From positions 3,596,001-3,660,000 of the forward strand of contig NZ_CP021358.1 in NCBI RefSeq assembly GCF_002157205.1: a stretch of 64,000 nucleotides of DNA, in the 5' to 3' direction. The notes beneath the pieces were generated by a model. It was not told the DNA's origin, made no database searches, and saw only the letters and a list, made by a program, of their open reading frames with translations. Shown here one piece after another: positions 46,734 through 57,141 of the stretch (position 1 is the first letter of the stretch; each line of letters begins with the position of its first letter). Both the position numbers and the translations under genes were made by a program. The stretch is from Kushneria marisflavi (GTDB lineage Bacteria > Pseudomonadota > Gammaproteobacteria > Pseudomonadales > Halomonadaceae).

Positions 46734-49118
46734 ATGAAAGTTTCCGAACAGTGGCTGCGTCAATGGGTTGATGTAGCGCAGGATGTGCAGGCAATTGCTG
46801 ATCAGATCACCATGGCAGGGCTGGAGGTCGATGCGATCGAGCCGGTATCTCCCCCCTTTAAGGGTGTCGTTGTAGCGCAGGTCAAAGAGGCGGCCCAGCA
46901 CCCTGATGCCGATCGCTTGCGCGTCTGCCAGCTTGATGATGGCAGTGGCCAGCTTCAGCAGGTGGTCTGTGGTGCACCCAACGTGGCTGCCGGCCAGAAA
47001 GTGGCGCTGGCTCGGCCGGGTGCCGTACTGCCCGGCGATTTTGCCATCAAGGAGGCTACGCTCAGGGGCGTGGCTTCTCATGGCATGATCTGCGCCGAAT
47101 CCGAACTCGGTCTGGTTGAAGAAAAGTCGCCGGGCATCTGGGTACTACCGGAAAACGCCCCGGTGGGTGAGGATCTGAGACAGTGGCTCGGGCTGGATGA
47201 CCACAGTATTGATGTGGATCTGACCCCCAATCGCGGCGACTGTTTGAGCGTCATGGGGCTTGCGCGCGAGATCGGTGTGCTCAATCGAGTCGAGGTTAAA
47301 ACGCCCGAGATCGTGCCTGTAGCAGCCCAAATTGATGAGCGCTTTGACATTCATCTGGATAATGCTGATGCCTGTCCACGCTACAGTGCGCGTGTTGTTC
47401 GCGATATTGATGTCAGCACCCCTTCACCCTTGTGGCTGACGGAATATCTGCGTCGTTGCGGCCTTCGCTCTATCGATATCGTGGTGGACATCACCAACTA
47501 CGTGATGCTCGAGTTTGGCCAGCCGATGCATGCCTTTGATCTTGAGCGCCTGCAGGGGCACATCGAAGTGCGCAATGCTCGTGCCGGCGAGACGCTGACA
47601 CTGCTCGATGGGCAGAACGTACAGCTTGAAGAGAACACTCTGTTGATTGCCGATTCCGATGGCCCATTGGCCATCGCGGGTGTCATGGGCGGCGAGCGTT
47701 CAGGTGTTAATCGTGATACGCGTCATGTCCTGCTGGAGTCTGCCTTCTTTGCACCGCTGGCCGTGGCCGGCCGGGCTCGACAATACGGATTGCATACGGA
47801 TGCCTCGCATCGTTTCGAGCGCGGAGTGGATCCGACCCTTCAGGTGCGCGCGCTTGAGCGAGCCACGGGGCTTCTTGTCGAGCTGGCCGGTGGTCATCCG
47901 GGACCCGTCATCGAAAACACAGATCAGCAGGCATTGCCTGATGCCTGTCAGATCAGTCTGAGTGCCGAGCGGGTCAGTCGGATACTGGGCATGACGCTTG
48001 AAGACGACGAAATCCGCGATATTTTGACGCGTCTTGGCATGACCCTGAAGGCTTGTGAATCAGGTGGTTGGGAGGTCAATGTTCCCGCGTGGCGCTTTGA
48101 TGTGCGTCTCGAGGAAGACCTCGTCGAGGAGTTGGCGCGCATTCATGGTTATAACCGCTTGCCCGTTCGCTATCCTCAGGCCAACCTGGCGCCTCGACGT
48201 GAGGATGGCACCAGGGTCTCTCTGGATGTGATTCGCCAGCATCTGGTGGCCAGGGGGTATCAGGAGGCCATTACCTATAGCTTTGTATCTGACGAGCTTC
48301 AGCAGGCCATCAATCCTGAAACCGTGACGCCGACGCTTGCCAACCCCATCTCCAGTGATATGTCGGTCATGCGCTCGAGCCTTTGGTCCGGCCTCAGCCG
48401 AGCACTTTTACACAACCTCAATCGTCAGCAGCAGCGTGTTCGTCTGTTCGAGACGGGGCTGGTGTTCAACGGCGAGATCGATGCGCTGACGCAAACGCCC
48501 ATGCTGGGCGGCATGATCTGTGGCTCTCGGGATCCGGAAGGGTGGACGGGTCGCAAGGAAGGCGTCGATTTCTTTGATATCAAGGGTGACGTTGAACGTC
48601 TGTTGTCACTTGGTGGTGTCGAAGAAGAGTGGCGTTTCGAGCCTGGCGAGCATGAAGCGCTTCATCCCGGGCAGTGTGCCCGCATCCTGCGAGGCGAGCG
48701 CCATGCCGGCTGGGTCGGAGCGCTTCATCCTGCCGTCAGGGAGAGGCTTGGTATCAAGCCCGAGGTCTACGTGTTCGAGCTTGAGCTGGCGACCCTGCAG
48801 CAGGGTAAACTGGCAGCGTTCAGTCCGCTGTCTCGTCATCCTGAGGTCAGACGCGACCTGGCGATGCTGGTCGATGAAAACCTGCCGGTACAGTCGCTGC
48901 TGGACGTGATTCGTGAGCAGGCAGGGGATGCCTTGACGGATCTACGCCTTTTTGACGTCTATCAGGGCGCTGGCGTGGAAGAAGGGCGCAAGAGCCTGGC
49001 GCTGGGCTTGACCTGGCAGCATCCTTCGCGCACGCTGACAGATATTGAAATTAATCAGACAATTGACAATATTGTAGCGGTTTCCTCGGAACGTTTTGGC
49101 GCGTTGCTGCGCAACTGA
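46734..49118 (+). CDS. pheT: Phenylalanyl-tRNA synthetase beta subunit
   Basis: A 794-residue beta subunit (E. coli 795) that completes the tRNA-Phe enzyme. Recognised parts: an EMAP-like tRNA-binding domain (VVVAQVKEAAQHPDADRLRVCQLDDG, ~40-150), B3/B4 editing domains, B5 and the anticodon-recognition FDX domain at the C-terminus (LSRHPEVRRDLAMLVDENLPVQ...). It starts 24 bp after pheS and is followed by ihfA, the usual gammaproteobacterial order. Confidence 0.98.
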   Translation: MKVSEQWLRQWVDVAQDVQAIADQITMAGLEVDAIEPVSPPFKGVVVAQVKEAAQHPDADRLRVCQLDDGSGQLQQVVCGAPNVAAGQKVALARPGAVLPGDFAIKEATLRGVASHGMICAESELGLVEEKSPGIWVLPENAPVGEDLRQWLGLDDHSIDVDLTPNRGDCLSVMGLAREIGVLNRVEVKTPEIVPVAAQIDERFDIHLDNADACPRYSARVVRDIDVSTPSPLWLTEYLRRCGLRSIDIVVDITNYVMLEFGQPMHAFDLERLQGHIEVRNARAGETLTLLDGQNVQLEENTLLIADSDGPLAIAGVMGGERSGVNRDTRHVLLESAFFAPLAVAGRARQYGLHTDASHRFERGVDPTLQVRALERATGLLVELAGGHPGPVIENTDQQALPDACQISLSAERVSRILGMTLEDDEIRDILTRLGMTLKACESGGWEVNVPAWRFDVRLEEDLVEELARIHGYNRLPVRYPQANLAPRREDGTRVSLDVIRQHLVARGYQEAITYSFVSDELQQAINPETVTPTLANPISSDMSVMRSSLWSGLSRALLHNLNRQQQRVRLFETGLVFNGEIDALTQTPMLGGMICGSRDPEGWTGRKEGVDFFDIKGDVERLLSLGGVEEEWRFEPGEHEALHPGQCARILRGERHAGWVGALHPAVRERLGIKPEVYVFELELATLQQGKLAAFSPLSRHPEVRRDLAMLVDENLPVQSLLDVIREQAGDALTDLRLFDVYQGAGVEEGRKSLALGLTWQHPSRTLTDIEINQTIDNIVAVSSERFGALLRN

Positions 49119-49172
49119 ATGCGGCGGCGGGATACTGTCTCCTAAAGATTGTCTCCTACAGGATGTCGGATA

Positions 49173-49469
49173 ATGAGTGCGTTGACCAAGGCTGAACTGG
49201 CAGAGCATCTGCACACGTCACTTGGCTTTTCAAAGCGTGAAGCCAAGATGCTTGTCGAGCAATTTTTTGACGAAATCCGTGGTTGTCTCAGGGAAAACGA
49301 ACAGGTCAAGCTGTCAGGATTTGGCAACTTCGATTTGCGCGACAAGCGTGAACGGCCCGGCCGTAATCCCAAGACGGGAGAAGAGATCCCCATCTCGGCG
49401 CGTCGGGTAGTCACCTTCCGCCCGGGCCAAAAGCTCAAGGCTCTGGTGGAAGAACGCGACAAGGCCTGA
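49173..49469 (+). CDS. ihfA: Integration host factor subunit alpha
   Basis: A 98-99 residue DNA-bending protein that pairs with IHF-beta. [42 protein letters not shown] and the beta-arm [20 protein letters not shown] (with the DNA-intercalating Pro) are intact. The ATG at 49173 is chosen because it matches the family N-terminus and has AGGA upstream; the longer frame from 49149 adds unrelated residues. It follows pheT by ~55 bp, as in E. coli. Confidence 0.97.
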   Translation: MSALTKAELAEHLHTSLGFSKREAKMLVEQFFDEIRGCLRENEQVKLSGFGNFDLRDKRERPGRNPKTGEEIPISARRVVTFRPGQKLKALVEERDKA

Positions 49470-49512
49470 TGTTGCCGCATTCAGTGCCATGACACATTAT
49501 CTGTCATGACAA

Positions 49513-49541
49513 CAAAAGCCCCGCTTATGGCGGGGCTTTTT
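49513..49541 (+). terminator. Rho-independent terminator of ihfA
   Basis: AAAAGCCCCGC/GCGGGGCTTTTT stem-loop 44 bp past the stop; ends the thrS-ihfA region. Confidence 0.93.
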
Positions 49542-49617
49542 CGTATGTCGAGTGCCGGGGAAGCGTCAGGAGCACTATGTTACCATTGCCCAAATTCAAT
49601 TCTGGTGATCGAAAATC

Positions 49618-50070
49618 ATGCCTGATATCGGGATTTATGTGGCGACGGTCTATGGTGGTGCACTGGATGTCGCCGAGCAGATAGCCCCTTTGTTTGAATC
49701 GGCAGGTTACGGTGTCGAGATTCATGAAACGCCCACCCTGGAAAAATTGACCGATCCGCAGCCGGATCTGGCCCTTTTTTGTGTCTCGACCACAGGGCGA
49801 GGAGATTACCCTGGTAATTTTACTGGATTAAGTAGTGCTCTAGAGCAGCAGCGCCCGTCACTTGATGGACTCCGATATGCCCTGATTGCCATGGGGGACA
49901 GCAGTTATGAGGAGAGCTATTGTGGCGCTGGCCGCAGGCTGGATGAGCTTTTGACCACGCTGGGGGCCTCTCGCGTAGGGGAGCGACTCGAAGTGGATGC
50001 CTCCGAAACGCCCATGGCCGATGATGCGGCACTGCCCTGGGCAGAGCAGTGGCTGGCGGCGCATTCATGA
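49618..50070 (+). CDS. MioC-like flavodoxin
   Basis: A 150-residue flavodoxin-like FMN protein, probably an electron carrier. The phosphate loop is VATVYGGALDVAEQ (the usual T-x-T-G-N-T is diverged), followed by the flavin-contacting FCVSTTGRGDYPGNF and ALIAMGDSSYEESYCGAGRR, which match MioC/YqcA-type short flavodoxins. The downstream membrane-protein gene overlaps it by 4 bp (ATGA). Redox partner unknown. Confidence 0.88.
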   Translation: MPDIGIYVATVYGGALDVAEQIAPLFESAGYGVEIHETPTLEKLTDPQPDLALFCVSTTGRGDYPGNFTGLSSALEQQRPSLDGLRYALIAMGDSSYEESYCGAGRRLDELLTTLGASRVGERLEVDASETPMADDAALPWAEQWLAAHS

Positions 50071-50444
50071 AGCGTCAGGGATTATTGGCCAGCAGTGAGC
50101 GCATTTCCATCCTGCTGGGACTTGCCATGACCATGCTGATGGCGGCACCCGGCTACTATATCGTTCGGGATAATGAGCGTCTGGTACTGGTGGCCGGTGG
50201 TGTTGCAGCACTTGTAGTGGTGTCAGCCCTGTTATGGCAGCGCGCTACGAACAGCGTCAGAAGGGGGGCGTTGACAGCGTTAAAGCGGCTGTCGCTGTGG
50301 CTGGTCGCGGGCGTGGCCGCCACGGCCATCTGGCAGATGGTCACAGGAGAGTCGGCATACTGGTATCAGTGGTTGCCCAAAGCCATGACCATTGGGCTTT
50401 TGCTCCATACGCTCTATGGCTGGTGGCGCCCTGCCGAGCAGTAG
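50067..50444 (+). CDS. Small integral membrane protein, translationally coupled to the flavodoxin
   Basis: About 125 residues with three or four hydrophobic helices (SILLGLAMTMLMAAPGYYIV, LVLVAGGVAALVVVSALLW, LWLVAGVAATAIWQMV, and a C-terminal MTIGLLLHTLYGWW). No family recognised. The ATG at 50067 overlaps the flavodoxin stop in an ATGA, so the two are made together; the membrane protein might be a redox or docking partner, which is inference. Confidence 0.75.
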   Translation: MKRQGLLASSERISILLGLAMTMLMAAPGYYIVRDNERLVLVAGGVAALVVVSALLWQRATNSVRRGALTALKRLSLWLVAGVAATAIWQMVTGESAYWYQWLPKAMTIGLLLHTLYGWWRPAEQ

Positions 50445-50461
50445 CGCCACCCGATGGTGCT

Positions 50462-51835
50462 CTAGGTATTTAGCGTATAGCAGGGGACGTATTCGCTGCC
50501 CGGGAGCTTCATGCGTCCCTGAGCCACAAACGAGGTCAGCAGTTCATCAAGGGGCTGCATGAGCTCGCTTTCAGCATTCAGGCGGAAAGGGCCATGTCGC
50601 TCAATGGCCCGTACACCCTGCTCCTTGACGTTGCCTGCCACGATGCCAGAGAAAGCGCGGCGAAGGTTGGCTGCCAGATCATGGACATTCTGTCGACGAT
50701 GCAGTGCCAGTCCGGCCATGGAGTCATGGTTAGGAGTGAAGGGCTGCTGAAAGTCCCGCGGAATATCCAGGCGCCAGTTGAAGTAGAAGGCATCCTGATG
50801 TTGACGTCGAAAGGCGGTGACTTCCGCGATGCCTTCTCTCATGGCGCGAGCCACGCCGATGGGATCATCAATCATGATGCGGTAATATTTTTGGGCCTCG
50901 GTGCCAAGTGTAAAGGCGATGAACTCATCGATACGCCGAAAATAGTCGGCACTGCCGGCCGGCCCGGTGAAGATGATCGGAAAGGGGATGTCTGCATTGT
51001 TCGGGTGTAGCAAAACGCCCAGCAGATACAGGATTTCCTCGGCCGTTCCGACACCGCCGGGAAAGATGACGATGCCGTGCCCGACTCGAATAAAGGCTTC
51101 AAGGCGCTTTTCGATGTCCGGCATGATGACCAGTTCATTGACGATCGGGTTGGGCGATTCGGCAGCGATGATACCAGGCTCTGAAATACCCAGATAGCGA
51201 CTGTTACGACGACGCTGTTTGGCATGCGCCACATTGGCACCCTTCATGGGTCCTTTCATGGCGCCCGGCCCGCAGCCGGTGCAGATGTCCATGTCGCGCA
51301 GGCCAAGGTGATAACCTACCGACTTGCTGTAGTCGTACTCTTCGCGCGTAATGGAATGTCCGCCCCAGCAAACCACAAGATTGGGGTCGCGCGAGGGTTT
51401 CATGACACCGGCATTGCGCAGAATATGGAATACGGCGTTGGTAATGCCTTCTGCGGACTCGAGATCGAAGCGACCATGCTTTTCGATTTCGTTGGAGACG
51501 TAGACCACGTCACGCAGTACGGAAGAGAGCAGTTCACGGATACCGCGAATCATGCTGCCATCCACGAAGGCATGGGCTGGTGCATTGGTGAGCTTCAGGC
51601 GTATGCCACGATCCTGCTGAATGACTTCGATATCAAAATCATGATAGGTCTCGAGCACGCTGCAGCTGTCATCGACCATGGTGCCGTAGTTCAAAATGGC
51701 CAGCGCGCAGCGGCGAAGCACATCATGCATGCCGTTGGAGGAAGTGTCCCGCAGACGATTGACTTCCTGCTGCGAGAGTACTTCCAGACTGCCTTCCGGA
51801 GAAATGGTGGTTGAAATCCGAGTAGCTTCCGTCAT
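50462..51835 (-). CDS. ppnN: Pyrimidine/purine nucleotide 5'-monophosphate nucleosidase (YgdH)
   Basis: About 457 residues (E. coli PpnN 454). It splits nucleoside monophosphates into base and ribose-5-phosphate; in E. coli it is activated by (p)ppGpp. N-terminal domain: SPEGSLEVLSQQEVNRLRDT and AHAFVDGSMIRGIRELLSSVLRDV. The LOG-type catalytic domain has CTGCGPGAMKGPMKGANV and GHGIVIFPGGVGTAEEILY (PGGxGTxxE motif). ATG 51835 aligns with the family start; the frame is open to 51880 without support. Convergent with the membrane-protein gene; yfcL lies upstream. Confidence 0.93.
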   Translation of the reverse strand: MTEATRISTTISPEGSLEVLSQQEVNRLRDTSSNGMHDVLRRCALAILNYGTMVDDSCSVLETYHDFDIEVIQQDRGIRLKLTNAPAHAFVDGSMIRGIRELLSSVLRDVVYVSNEIEKHGRFDLESAEGITNAVFHILRNAGVMKPSRDPNLVVCWGGHSITREEYDYSKSVGYHLGLRDMDICTGCGPGAMKGPMKGANVAHAKQRRRNSRYLGISEPGIIAAESPNPIVNELVIMPDIEKRLEAFIRVGHGIVIFPGGVGTAEEILYLLGVLLHPNNADIPFPIIFTGPAGSADYFRRIDEFIAFTLGTEAQKYYRIMIDDPIGVARAMREGIAEVTAFRRQHQDAFYFNWRLDIPRDFQQPFTPNHDSMAGLALHRRQNVHDLAANLRRAFSGIVAGNVKEQGVRAIERHGPFRLNAESELMQPLDELLTSFVAQGRMKLPGSEYVPCYTLNT

Positions 51836-51896
51836 CCTCTTCGATATCCTTTTCCTGCAGTCAACAAATGCCAGAGGCACATCCTGGCAGTACGTA

Positions 51897-52181
51897 TCAG
51901 CTTGTCCGGCTTATGGCGCTTTGCCAGAGCTCGTCGATGCGCTGGCGGTCATCGCTTTCCATGCCATCTTCCATGAAGGTGGTTTCAAGCCACTGACGAT
52001 AGGTAACGTCAAAATCCTCGGCGGTCACTTCCAAAGGCTCGTATTGCGCCATCTCCTGCACCAGCTCTATCTGCGGAATCATGTAACCCAGAGCGAAAAG
52101 ATCTTCATCGGGCGCTTCGGACTCCATGGCAAGCAATGTTTTCTTGATGGCTTCGGCGCGTTTCAAAAAGGGGTCGGGCAT
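51897..52181 (-). CDS. yfcL: YfcL family protein
   Basis: A 94-residue acidic, helical protein resembling E. coli YfcL (92 residues), of unknown function. Segments FLKRAEAIKKTLLAMESEAPDEDLFALGYMIPQIELV and DRQRIDELW are typical. ATG 52181 has GGAA ~9 nt upstream; the frame extends to 52235 but those 18 residues do not fit the family. It is 61 bp upstream of ppnN on the same strand. Confidence 0.8.
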   Translation of the reverse strand: MPDPFLKRAEAIKKTLLAMESEAPDEDLFALGYMIPQIELVQEMAQYEPLEVTAEDFDVTYRQWLETTFMEDGMESDDRQRIDELWQSAISRTS

Positions 52182-52376
52182 GGTGGATGTTCCAGTAACA
52201 AGCAGTGTCAAATATCCTGTTCGGGATGCTAACACGAGAGCAGGAGGAGCTCATGCGGGCAACAAACTTTTCTGATAAAGTAATCCGTCACGCCGTATCT
52301 ACCTGATCAGAAATGAAGATTTTTTGTTTGCCCGGTCGCATCGCGACCAGGGCCGTCAGTGAGCTGGTAACGCCCC

Positions 52377-53309
52377 ATGTTTAATGCCCAGTATTTCAAA
52401 ACCTTTATCACGCTGGTGGAAACAGGCAGCTTCACGCACACGGCTCACAAGCTGGAAATGACCCAGCCCGGCGTCAGCCAGCATATTCGAAAGCTTGAAG
52501 ACTATCTCGACAAGACCCTGCTGCGTCGCCATGGCCGTCGCTTTACGCTTACGGAGGCGGGCAGGCGCGCCTATGACTATGCCATTCGCCTTTTTGCAGA
52601 GCATGAACAGTTTTGTCATGGTCTCGATGATGAGTCCCTGAGCAGTGGCGATTGCCGCATCGCCAGTCCTTCAAGTATTGGTTTGATGTTTTACCCTTTT
52701 GCGCTGGGGTATCAGCAGATCAATACCGGGCTAACCATCAATTATAATTTTGCCTTCAATGCCGAAATCGTCCAGGACGTGCTGGCCGGTCGCTATGACC
52801 TTGGCATCGTGACGGATATCACTCGTCATCCCGACCTCGAATATGAGCTCTGGCACCATGAGCCGCTATGTCTCGTCGTTCCTGCCGATTTCAGAGGTAA
52901 CAGTATCAATGAGCTGTTATCGCTGGGTTTTTTGAACTATTTCGATGGCGTCAATAACGCAAGTCAGGTGCTGCGAGAAAACCATCCTGACGAGTTTCGC
53001 TCGATCAGCTATTTCCCGCAGAAAGGCTATACCAACGATGTGGCTGTGGTGCTGGATGCGGTGGCTCGCGGGCTGGGCTTTACTGTCGTATCACGTCCTG
53101 TGCTTGAAACCTCGCCCTGGCAGCGTCAGGTGCAGGAAGTACCGCTTTCAGTGCCGGTCTATGAGTCGTTGTATATTCTGACCCGTCGGGGAGCTGAGCT
53201 GCCACGCCGTTACCGTCAGCTGCTCGATGAGTTTCGCGAGCAGCGCCGCAATGCGCTTTATGGCTATGAAGCACCGGCCGAGATGGTCACCGAGAGCAGT
53301 AACGCTTGA
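52377..53309 (+). CDS. LysR-family transcriptional regulator
   Basis: A 310-residue LTTR. Winged HTH at ~1-60 (FKTFITLVETGSFTHTAHKL, MTQPGVSQHIRKLED), then a type 2 periplasmic-binding-protein effector domain (~90-300: DCRIASPSSIGLMFYPFALGYQ, GRYDLGIVTDI, GLGFTVVSRPVLE). It is not GcvA-like. Neighbours are yfcL (divergent) and gcvP (convergent), so the usual divergent-target rule does not identify its regulon. Confidence 0.9.
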   Translation: MFNAQYFKTFITLVETGSFTHTAHKLEMTQPGVSQHIRKLEDYLDKTLLRRHGRRFTLTEAGRRAYDYAIRLFAEHEQFCHGLDDESLSSGDCRIASPSSIGLMFYPFALGYQQINTGLTINYNFAFNAEIVQDVLAGRYDLGIVTDITRHPDLEYELWHHEPLCLVVPADFRGNSINELLSLGFLNYFDGVNNASQVLRENHPDEFRSISYFPQKGYTNDVAVVLDAVARGLGFTVVSRPVLETSPWQRQVQEVPLSVPVYESLYILTRRGAELPRRYRQLLDEFREQRRNALYGYEAPAEMVTESSNA

Positions 53310-53337
53310 GTACGCTCTTCAAAGCTGCACACCAATA

Positions 53338-53376
53338 AAGAGGCCGACACAATGCCACCCATTGTGTCGGCCTTTT
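53338..53376. terminator. Bidirectional terminator between the LysR gene and gcvP
   Basis: AGGCCGACACAATG/CATTGTGTCGGCCT, a 14-bp stem flanked by A-rich and T-rich tails, lies between two convergent stops and can serve both genes. Confidence 0.9.
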
Positions 53377-53389
53377 GCATCAGTGATGT

Positions 53390-56281
53390 TTAATCGCGAT
53401 AGTCATCAATGCTCGGGCAGCTGCAGATCAGATTGCGATCGCCGTAGACGTTGTCGACCCGGTTGACGCTGGGCCAGAACTTGGCGGCTTTGGTGGCCTG
53501 AGTGGGGAAGGCGGCCTGCTCGCGAGAATAGGGATAAGGCCAGTCATCGCGATACAGGTCATGTTGCGTATGCGGAGCGTTGACCAGCACATTGTTATCG
53601 CGGGCGACATCTCCCTGCTCGACGGCACGAATCTCCTCACGTATGGCAATCATGGCATCACAAAAACGATCCAGTTCCTGACGTGACTCGGACTCGGTTG
53701 GCTCGATCATGAGCGTACCGGCAACCGGGAAGGACATGGTCGGGGCATGGAATCCGTAATCCATCAGGCGTTTGGCGATGTCCTCTTCATCGATCCCGCT
53801 GGTCGCCTTGAGCGGGCGAATATCGATAATGCATTCATGAGCCACATACCCCTTGTTGCCACGATAAAGCACGCTGTAATGATCGCTCAGGCAACGTGCC
53901 ATGTAGTTGGCGTTCAGGATGGCGGTTTCACTGGCTTCACGCAGACCGCGAGCACCCATCATGACAATGTAGGCCCATGAAATAGGCAGGATCAGAGCGC
54001 TGCCAAAAGCTGCCGACGATACGGCCGTGCCGGGCTCGAGATCCATGTGGCCGCTGCGATGGACATGGCCCGGTAGATATTCTGCCAGGTGTGCCTTGAC
54101 ACCGATCGGGCCCATTCCCGGGCCACCACCACCATGAGGAATGCAGAAGGTCTTGTGCAGGTTGAGGTGAGAGACATCTCCGCCATAGTCACCCGGTCGG
54201 CACAGGCCAACCTGCGCATTCATGTTGGCACCATCGATATACACCTGACCGCCATGCTGATGCACGATGTCGCAGGCCTTGCGAATACCTTCCTCGAACA
54301 CGCCATGCGTAGAGGGATAGGTCAGCATGATGGCTGACAGATCATTACTGTGTTTCTCGGCCTTGGCCTGTAAATCTGCCAGGTCGATATTGCCATTGGC
54401 ATCACATTCAACCACCACGACCTTCATGCTGGTCATTGCCGCCGAGGCCGGGTTGGTGCCGTGTGCCGAGGCCGGAATCAGACAGATATGCCGATGTCCC
54501 TGATCGATGGATTGCTGATAGCGGCGAATGGCCAGAAGGCCGGCATACTCACCCTGCGCTCCTGAGTTGGGCTGCATCGAAATGGCGTCATAGCCGGTGA
54601 CTTCGACGAGATAGTCACCCAGCTCTTCGATCATTTTCAGATAGCCCGGAACCTGCGATTCGGGAGCGAAGGGGTGGATATCGGCGCATTCGGTCCATGA
54701 CAGCGGCACCATCTCTGTGGTGGCGTTGAGCTTCATGGTGCACGAGCCCAGCGGAATCATGGCATGCGTCAGCGACAGGTCACGATTTTCAAGCCGTTTC
54801 AGGTAGCGCAGCATCTCGGTTTCGCTGTGGTAGCGCGAAAAGGTGGGATGCGTCAGAAATTCCGACTGGCGCCGATAGGCCGCCGGCAGTTGGGCAGGGG
54901 TACCCTGCAGTGCGGCGTCAAGGGCAGTCACATCGCGGCCGTGCTGTTCGCCCAGTAGCAGGGTGAACAGCGTGTCGAGATCCTGTGGTGTGGTGGTCTC
55001 ATCCAGGCTGATGCCAACGCGGCCATCTTCGCGATAGCGCAGGTTGTGGCCGGCGGTTTCTGCACGCTGTCGCAGGGCATTGACGTCGTCAACCCGCAGG
55101 GTCAGCGTGTCAAAGAAATGCTCGCTTTCAATGACTGCTGCGCTGTCTTTCAGTCCGCTGGCCAGAATGCGGGTCATGCGGTGCACACGGTGGGCGATGG
55201 TGCGAATCCCGTCGGAACCATGATAGACCGCATAAAATCCGGCGATATTGGCCAGCAGTGCCTGAGCGGTACAAATGTTGGAGGTTGCCTTTTCGCGGCG
55301 GATGTGCTGCTCGCGCGTTTGCATGGCCATTCGCAGGGCAGGCTTGCCGTGTCGGTCGCGGGAAACGCCGATGACGCGTCCGGGCATGGCACGCTTTAGA
55401 TCATCATTGACGGCGAAAAAGGCGGCATGCGGACCACCAAAGCCCATGGGGACACCAAATCGCTGGGCGGAGCCAAGCGCGATATCGGCGCCCATTTCTC
55501 CCGGTGGCTTTAATAGCGCCAGCGCCAGCAGATCCGTGGCCACGGCCACCATGACATTGCGCTCATGCGCGTGTTCGATGAGCGTGTCGAGCTCAACTAG
55601 GCTGCCATCCTCGGCCGGATATTGCAGCAGGGCACCGAAAACATCGTACTGATCAAGTCGCTCGGCACGATCCACGATCACCTTAAGCCCGAGCCATCGG
55701 GCACGGGTACGTACCACATCCAGAGTTTGGGGGAAAACATGGTCGGCGACAAAAAAGGCCGAGCTTTTGTTCTTTCGATTGGCCCGCTTGCAAAGCGCCA
55801 TGGCCTCGGCTGCGGCGGTGGCCTCATCCAGCAGGGAAGCATTGGCGAGTGCCATGCCGGTCATGTCCATGACTACCTGCTGAAAGTTGAGAAGCCCTTC
55901 AAGGCGCCCTTGGGCGATTTCGGGCTGGTAGGGCGTGTAGGCCGTGTACCAGCCCGGGTTTTCCAGCACATTGCGGGCAATGACAGCCGGCATGATGGTG
56001 CCGTAGTAACCGGCACCGATGTGATTTCTCATGACCCGGTTGGTACCCATGACGCGGCGAAGACGCGTAAGCGCCTCGAGCTCCGACACCGGTTCTGCCA
56101 GATTCAGCTCACCTTCCAGGCGAATGTCTCCGGGAATGGTGTGCGCGAGCAGATCAGCCATCGAGTCGGCACCAAGCGTCTCCAGCATATGGCGACGTGC
56201 TGTGGCATCGACGCCAATATGACGGTCAATAAACGCATCATGCACAAAGAGTTCATCCAGCGAGCGAGAGTCAGCGGCCAT
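53390..56281 (-). CDS. gcvP: Glycine dehydrogenase (decarboxylating), glycine cleavage P protein
   Basis: About 963 residues (E. coli 957). The PLP enzyme that decarboxylates glycine and passes the aminomethyl group to lipoyl-GcvH. Seen: [20 protein letters not shown] at the N-terminus, the two homologous halves, [42 protein letters not shown] and the PLP-Lys segment [21 protein letters not shown] 56281 has GGAT 6 nt upstream and aligns with the family; residues before it are spurious. gcvH lies upstream on the same strand; gcvT is 2.3 kb away on the opposite strand. Confidence 0.97.
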   Translation of the reverse strand: MAADSRSLDELFVHDAFIDRHIGVDATARRHMLETLGADSMADLLAHTIPGDIRLEGELNLAEPVSELEALTRLRRVMGTNRVMRNHIGAGYYGTIMPAVIARNVLENPGWYTAYTPYQPEIAQGRLEGLLNFQQVVMDMTGMALANASLLDEATAAAEAMALCKRANRKNKSSAFFVADHVFPQTLDVVRTRARWLGLKVIVDRAERLDQYDVFGALLQYPAEDGSLVELDTLIEHAHERNVMVAVATDLLALALLKPPGEMGADIALGSAQRFGVPMGFGGPHAAFFAVNDDLKRAMPGRVIGVSRDRHGKPALRMAMQTREQHIRREKATSNICTAQALLANIAGFYAVYHGSDGIRTIAHRVHRMTRILASGLKDSAAVIESEHFFDTLTLRVDDVNALRQRAETAGHNLRYREDGRVGISLDETTTPQDLDTLFTLLLGEQHGRDVTALDAALQGTPAQLPAAYRRQSEFLTHPTFSRYHSETEMLRYLKRLENRDLSLTHAMIPLGSCTMKLNATTEMVPLSWTECADIHPFAPESQVPGYLKMIEELGDYLVEVTGYDAISMQPNSGAQGEYAGLLAIRRYQQSIDQGHRHICLIPASAHGTNPASAAMTSMKVVVVECDANGNIDLADLQAKAEKHSNDLSAIMLTYPSTHGVFEEGIRKACDIVHQHGGQVYIDGANMNAQVGLCRPGDYGGDVSHLNLHKTFCIPHGGGGPGMGPIGVKAHLAEYLPGHVHRSGHMDLEPGTAVSSAAFGSALILPISWAYIVMMGARGLREASETAILNANYMARCLSDHYSVLYRGNKGYVAHECIIDIRPLKATSGIDEEDIAKRLMDYGFHAPTMSFPVAGTLMIEPTESESRQELDRFCDAMIAIREEIRAVEQGDVARDNNVLVNAPHTQHDLYRDDWPYPYSREQAAFPTQATKAAKFWPSVNRVDNVYGDRNLICSCPSIDDYRD

Positions 56282-56409
56282 GGGATATCCGTAAGATGAA
56301 GTGTCAGAAGATGGCACTGCGAGGTGCAACGAGCGCAGGGCCCGCGATGAGCAGGCCATTTTCCGACAGCAGCGAGGAGGTCAGCCTCGGGTGTTGGTAG
56401 TAAACGCGA

Positions 56410-56808
56410 TCAGTCGTTTGATTCGTTGGCGACAAGCTCGGTATAGCTGTCAGCATCCATCAGGGATTCGAGTTCATCGGGCTCTGCCAGGCGAATCTTG
56501 ATCAGCCAGGCATCGTCGTAGGGGCTTTCGTTGAGACTTTCAGGGGCATCTTCGAGCAGCGTGTTGACGCCAAGGACTTCGCCGCCCAGAGGGGCATAAA
56601 GATCGGAGGCGGCCTTGACCGACTCGACCACACCGAACTCTTCACCGGTAGTGAGGGTGCTGCCTACTTCTGGAAGCTCTACAAAAACGACGTCGCCCAG
56701 TGCCTGCTGGGCATGGTCGGTAATACCGATGGTAACCGTACCGTCGCCATTGTCCTGGACCCATTCATGACTGTCCGAGTAGCGAAGATTAGTGGGGATC
56801 TGGCTCAT
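56410..56808 (-). CDS. gcvH: Glycine cleavage system H protein
   Basis: A 132-residue lipoyl carrier that shuttles the aminomethyl group between P, T and L proteins. LRYSDSHEWVQ at the start, GDVVFVELPEVG, and the lipoylation site ESVKAASDLYAP with Lys65. ATG 56808 has AGGA 8 nt upstream. First gene of the gcvH-gcvP minus-strand pair. Confidence 0.97.
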   Translation of the reverse strand: MSQIPTNLRYSDSHEWVQDNGDGTVTIGITDHAQQALGDVVFVELPEVGSTLTTGEEFGVVESVKAASDLYAPLGGEVLGVNTLLEDAPESLNESPYDDAWLIKIRLAEPDELESLMDADSYTELVANESND

Positions 56809-57141
56809 TTTGTATGTCCTGTTCAATGCCAAGATGACGGATGGCGAAACATCCCGAGGATAACGAGGCTGACCTGCCTATAGGGTGGCTTCAGGCGGCT
56901 GGCTCGTCCACTGCTGATTGCGGATCGGCGATTTTGTTATGCCGGCGTGTTTCCGATAGGAAACTTTTTGCTTATCGTAACGTTGCAAATCGAGGACTAA
57001 AAGGGGCAGGCATGAAAAACGTTGGTCTCAAACACGCTTGTCATGACATTGGCTGGGGTAGCCTGTAGATTTTCATGTGGCACTGTCATTCTTATCGTTT
57101 GGTCACCAGTGACTTCAATAACAACTCAGGGAAAATCGGTC
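56809..57141. other. Divergent intergenic region between gcvH and the AGCS symporter
   Basis: 333 bp. It must contain divergent promoters for gcvHP and for the symporter-gcvT side. I looked for tandem glycine riboswitch landmarks on both strands and did not find them. The symporter frame is open back to 57022 but without a ribosome site. Confidence 0.4.

Noticed and set aside
56809..57141. Glycine riboswitch between gcvH and the symporter
   Set aside because: The conserved tandem aptamer core sequences were not found on either strand by eye.
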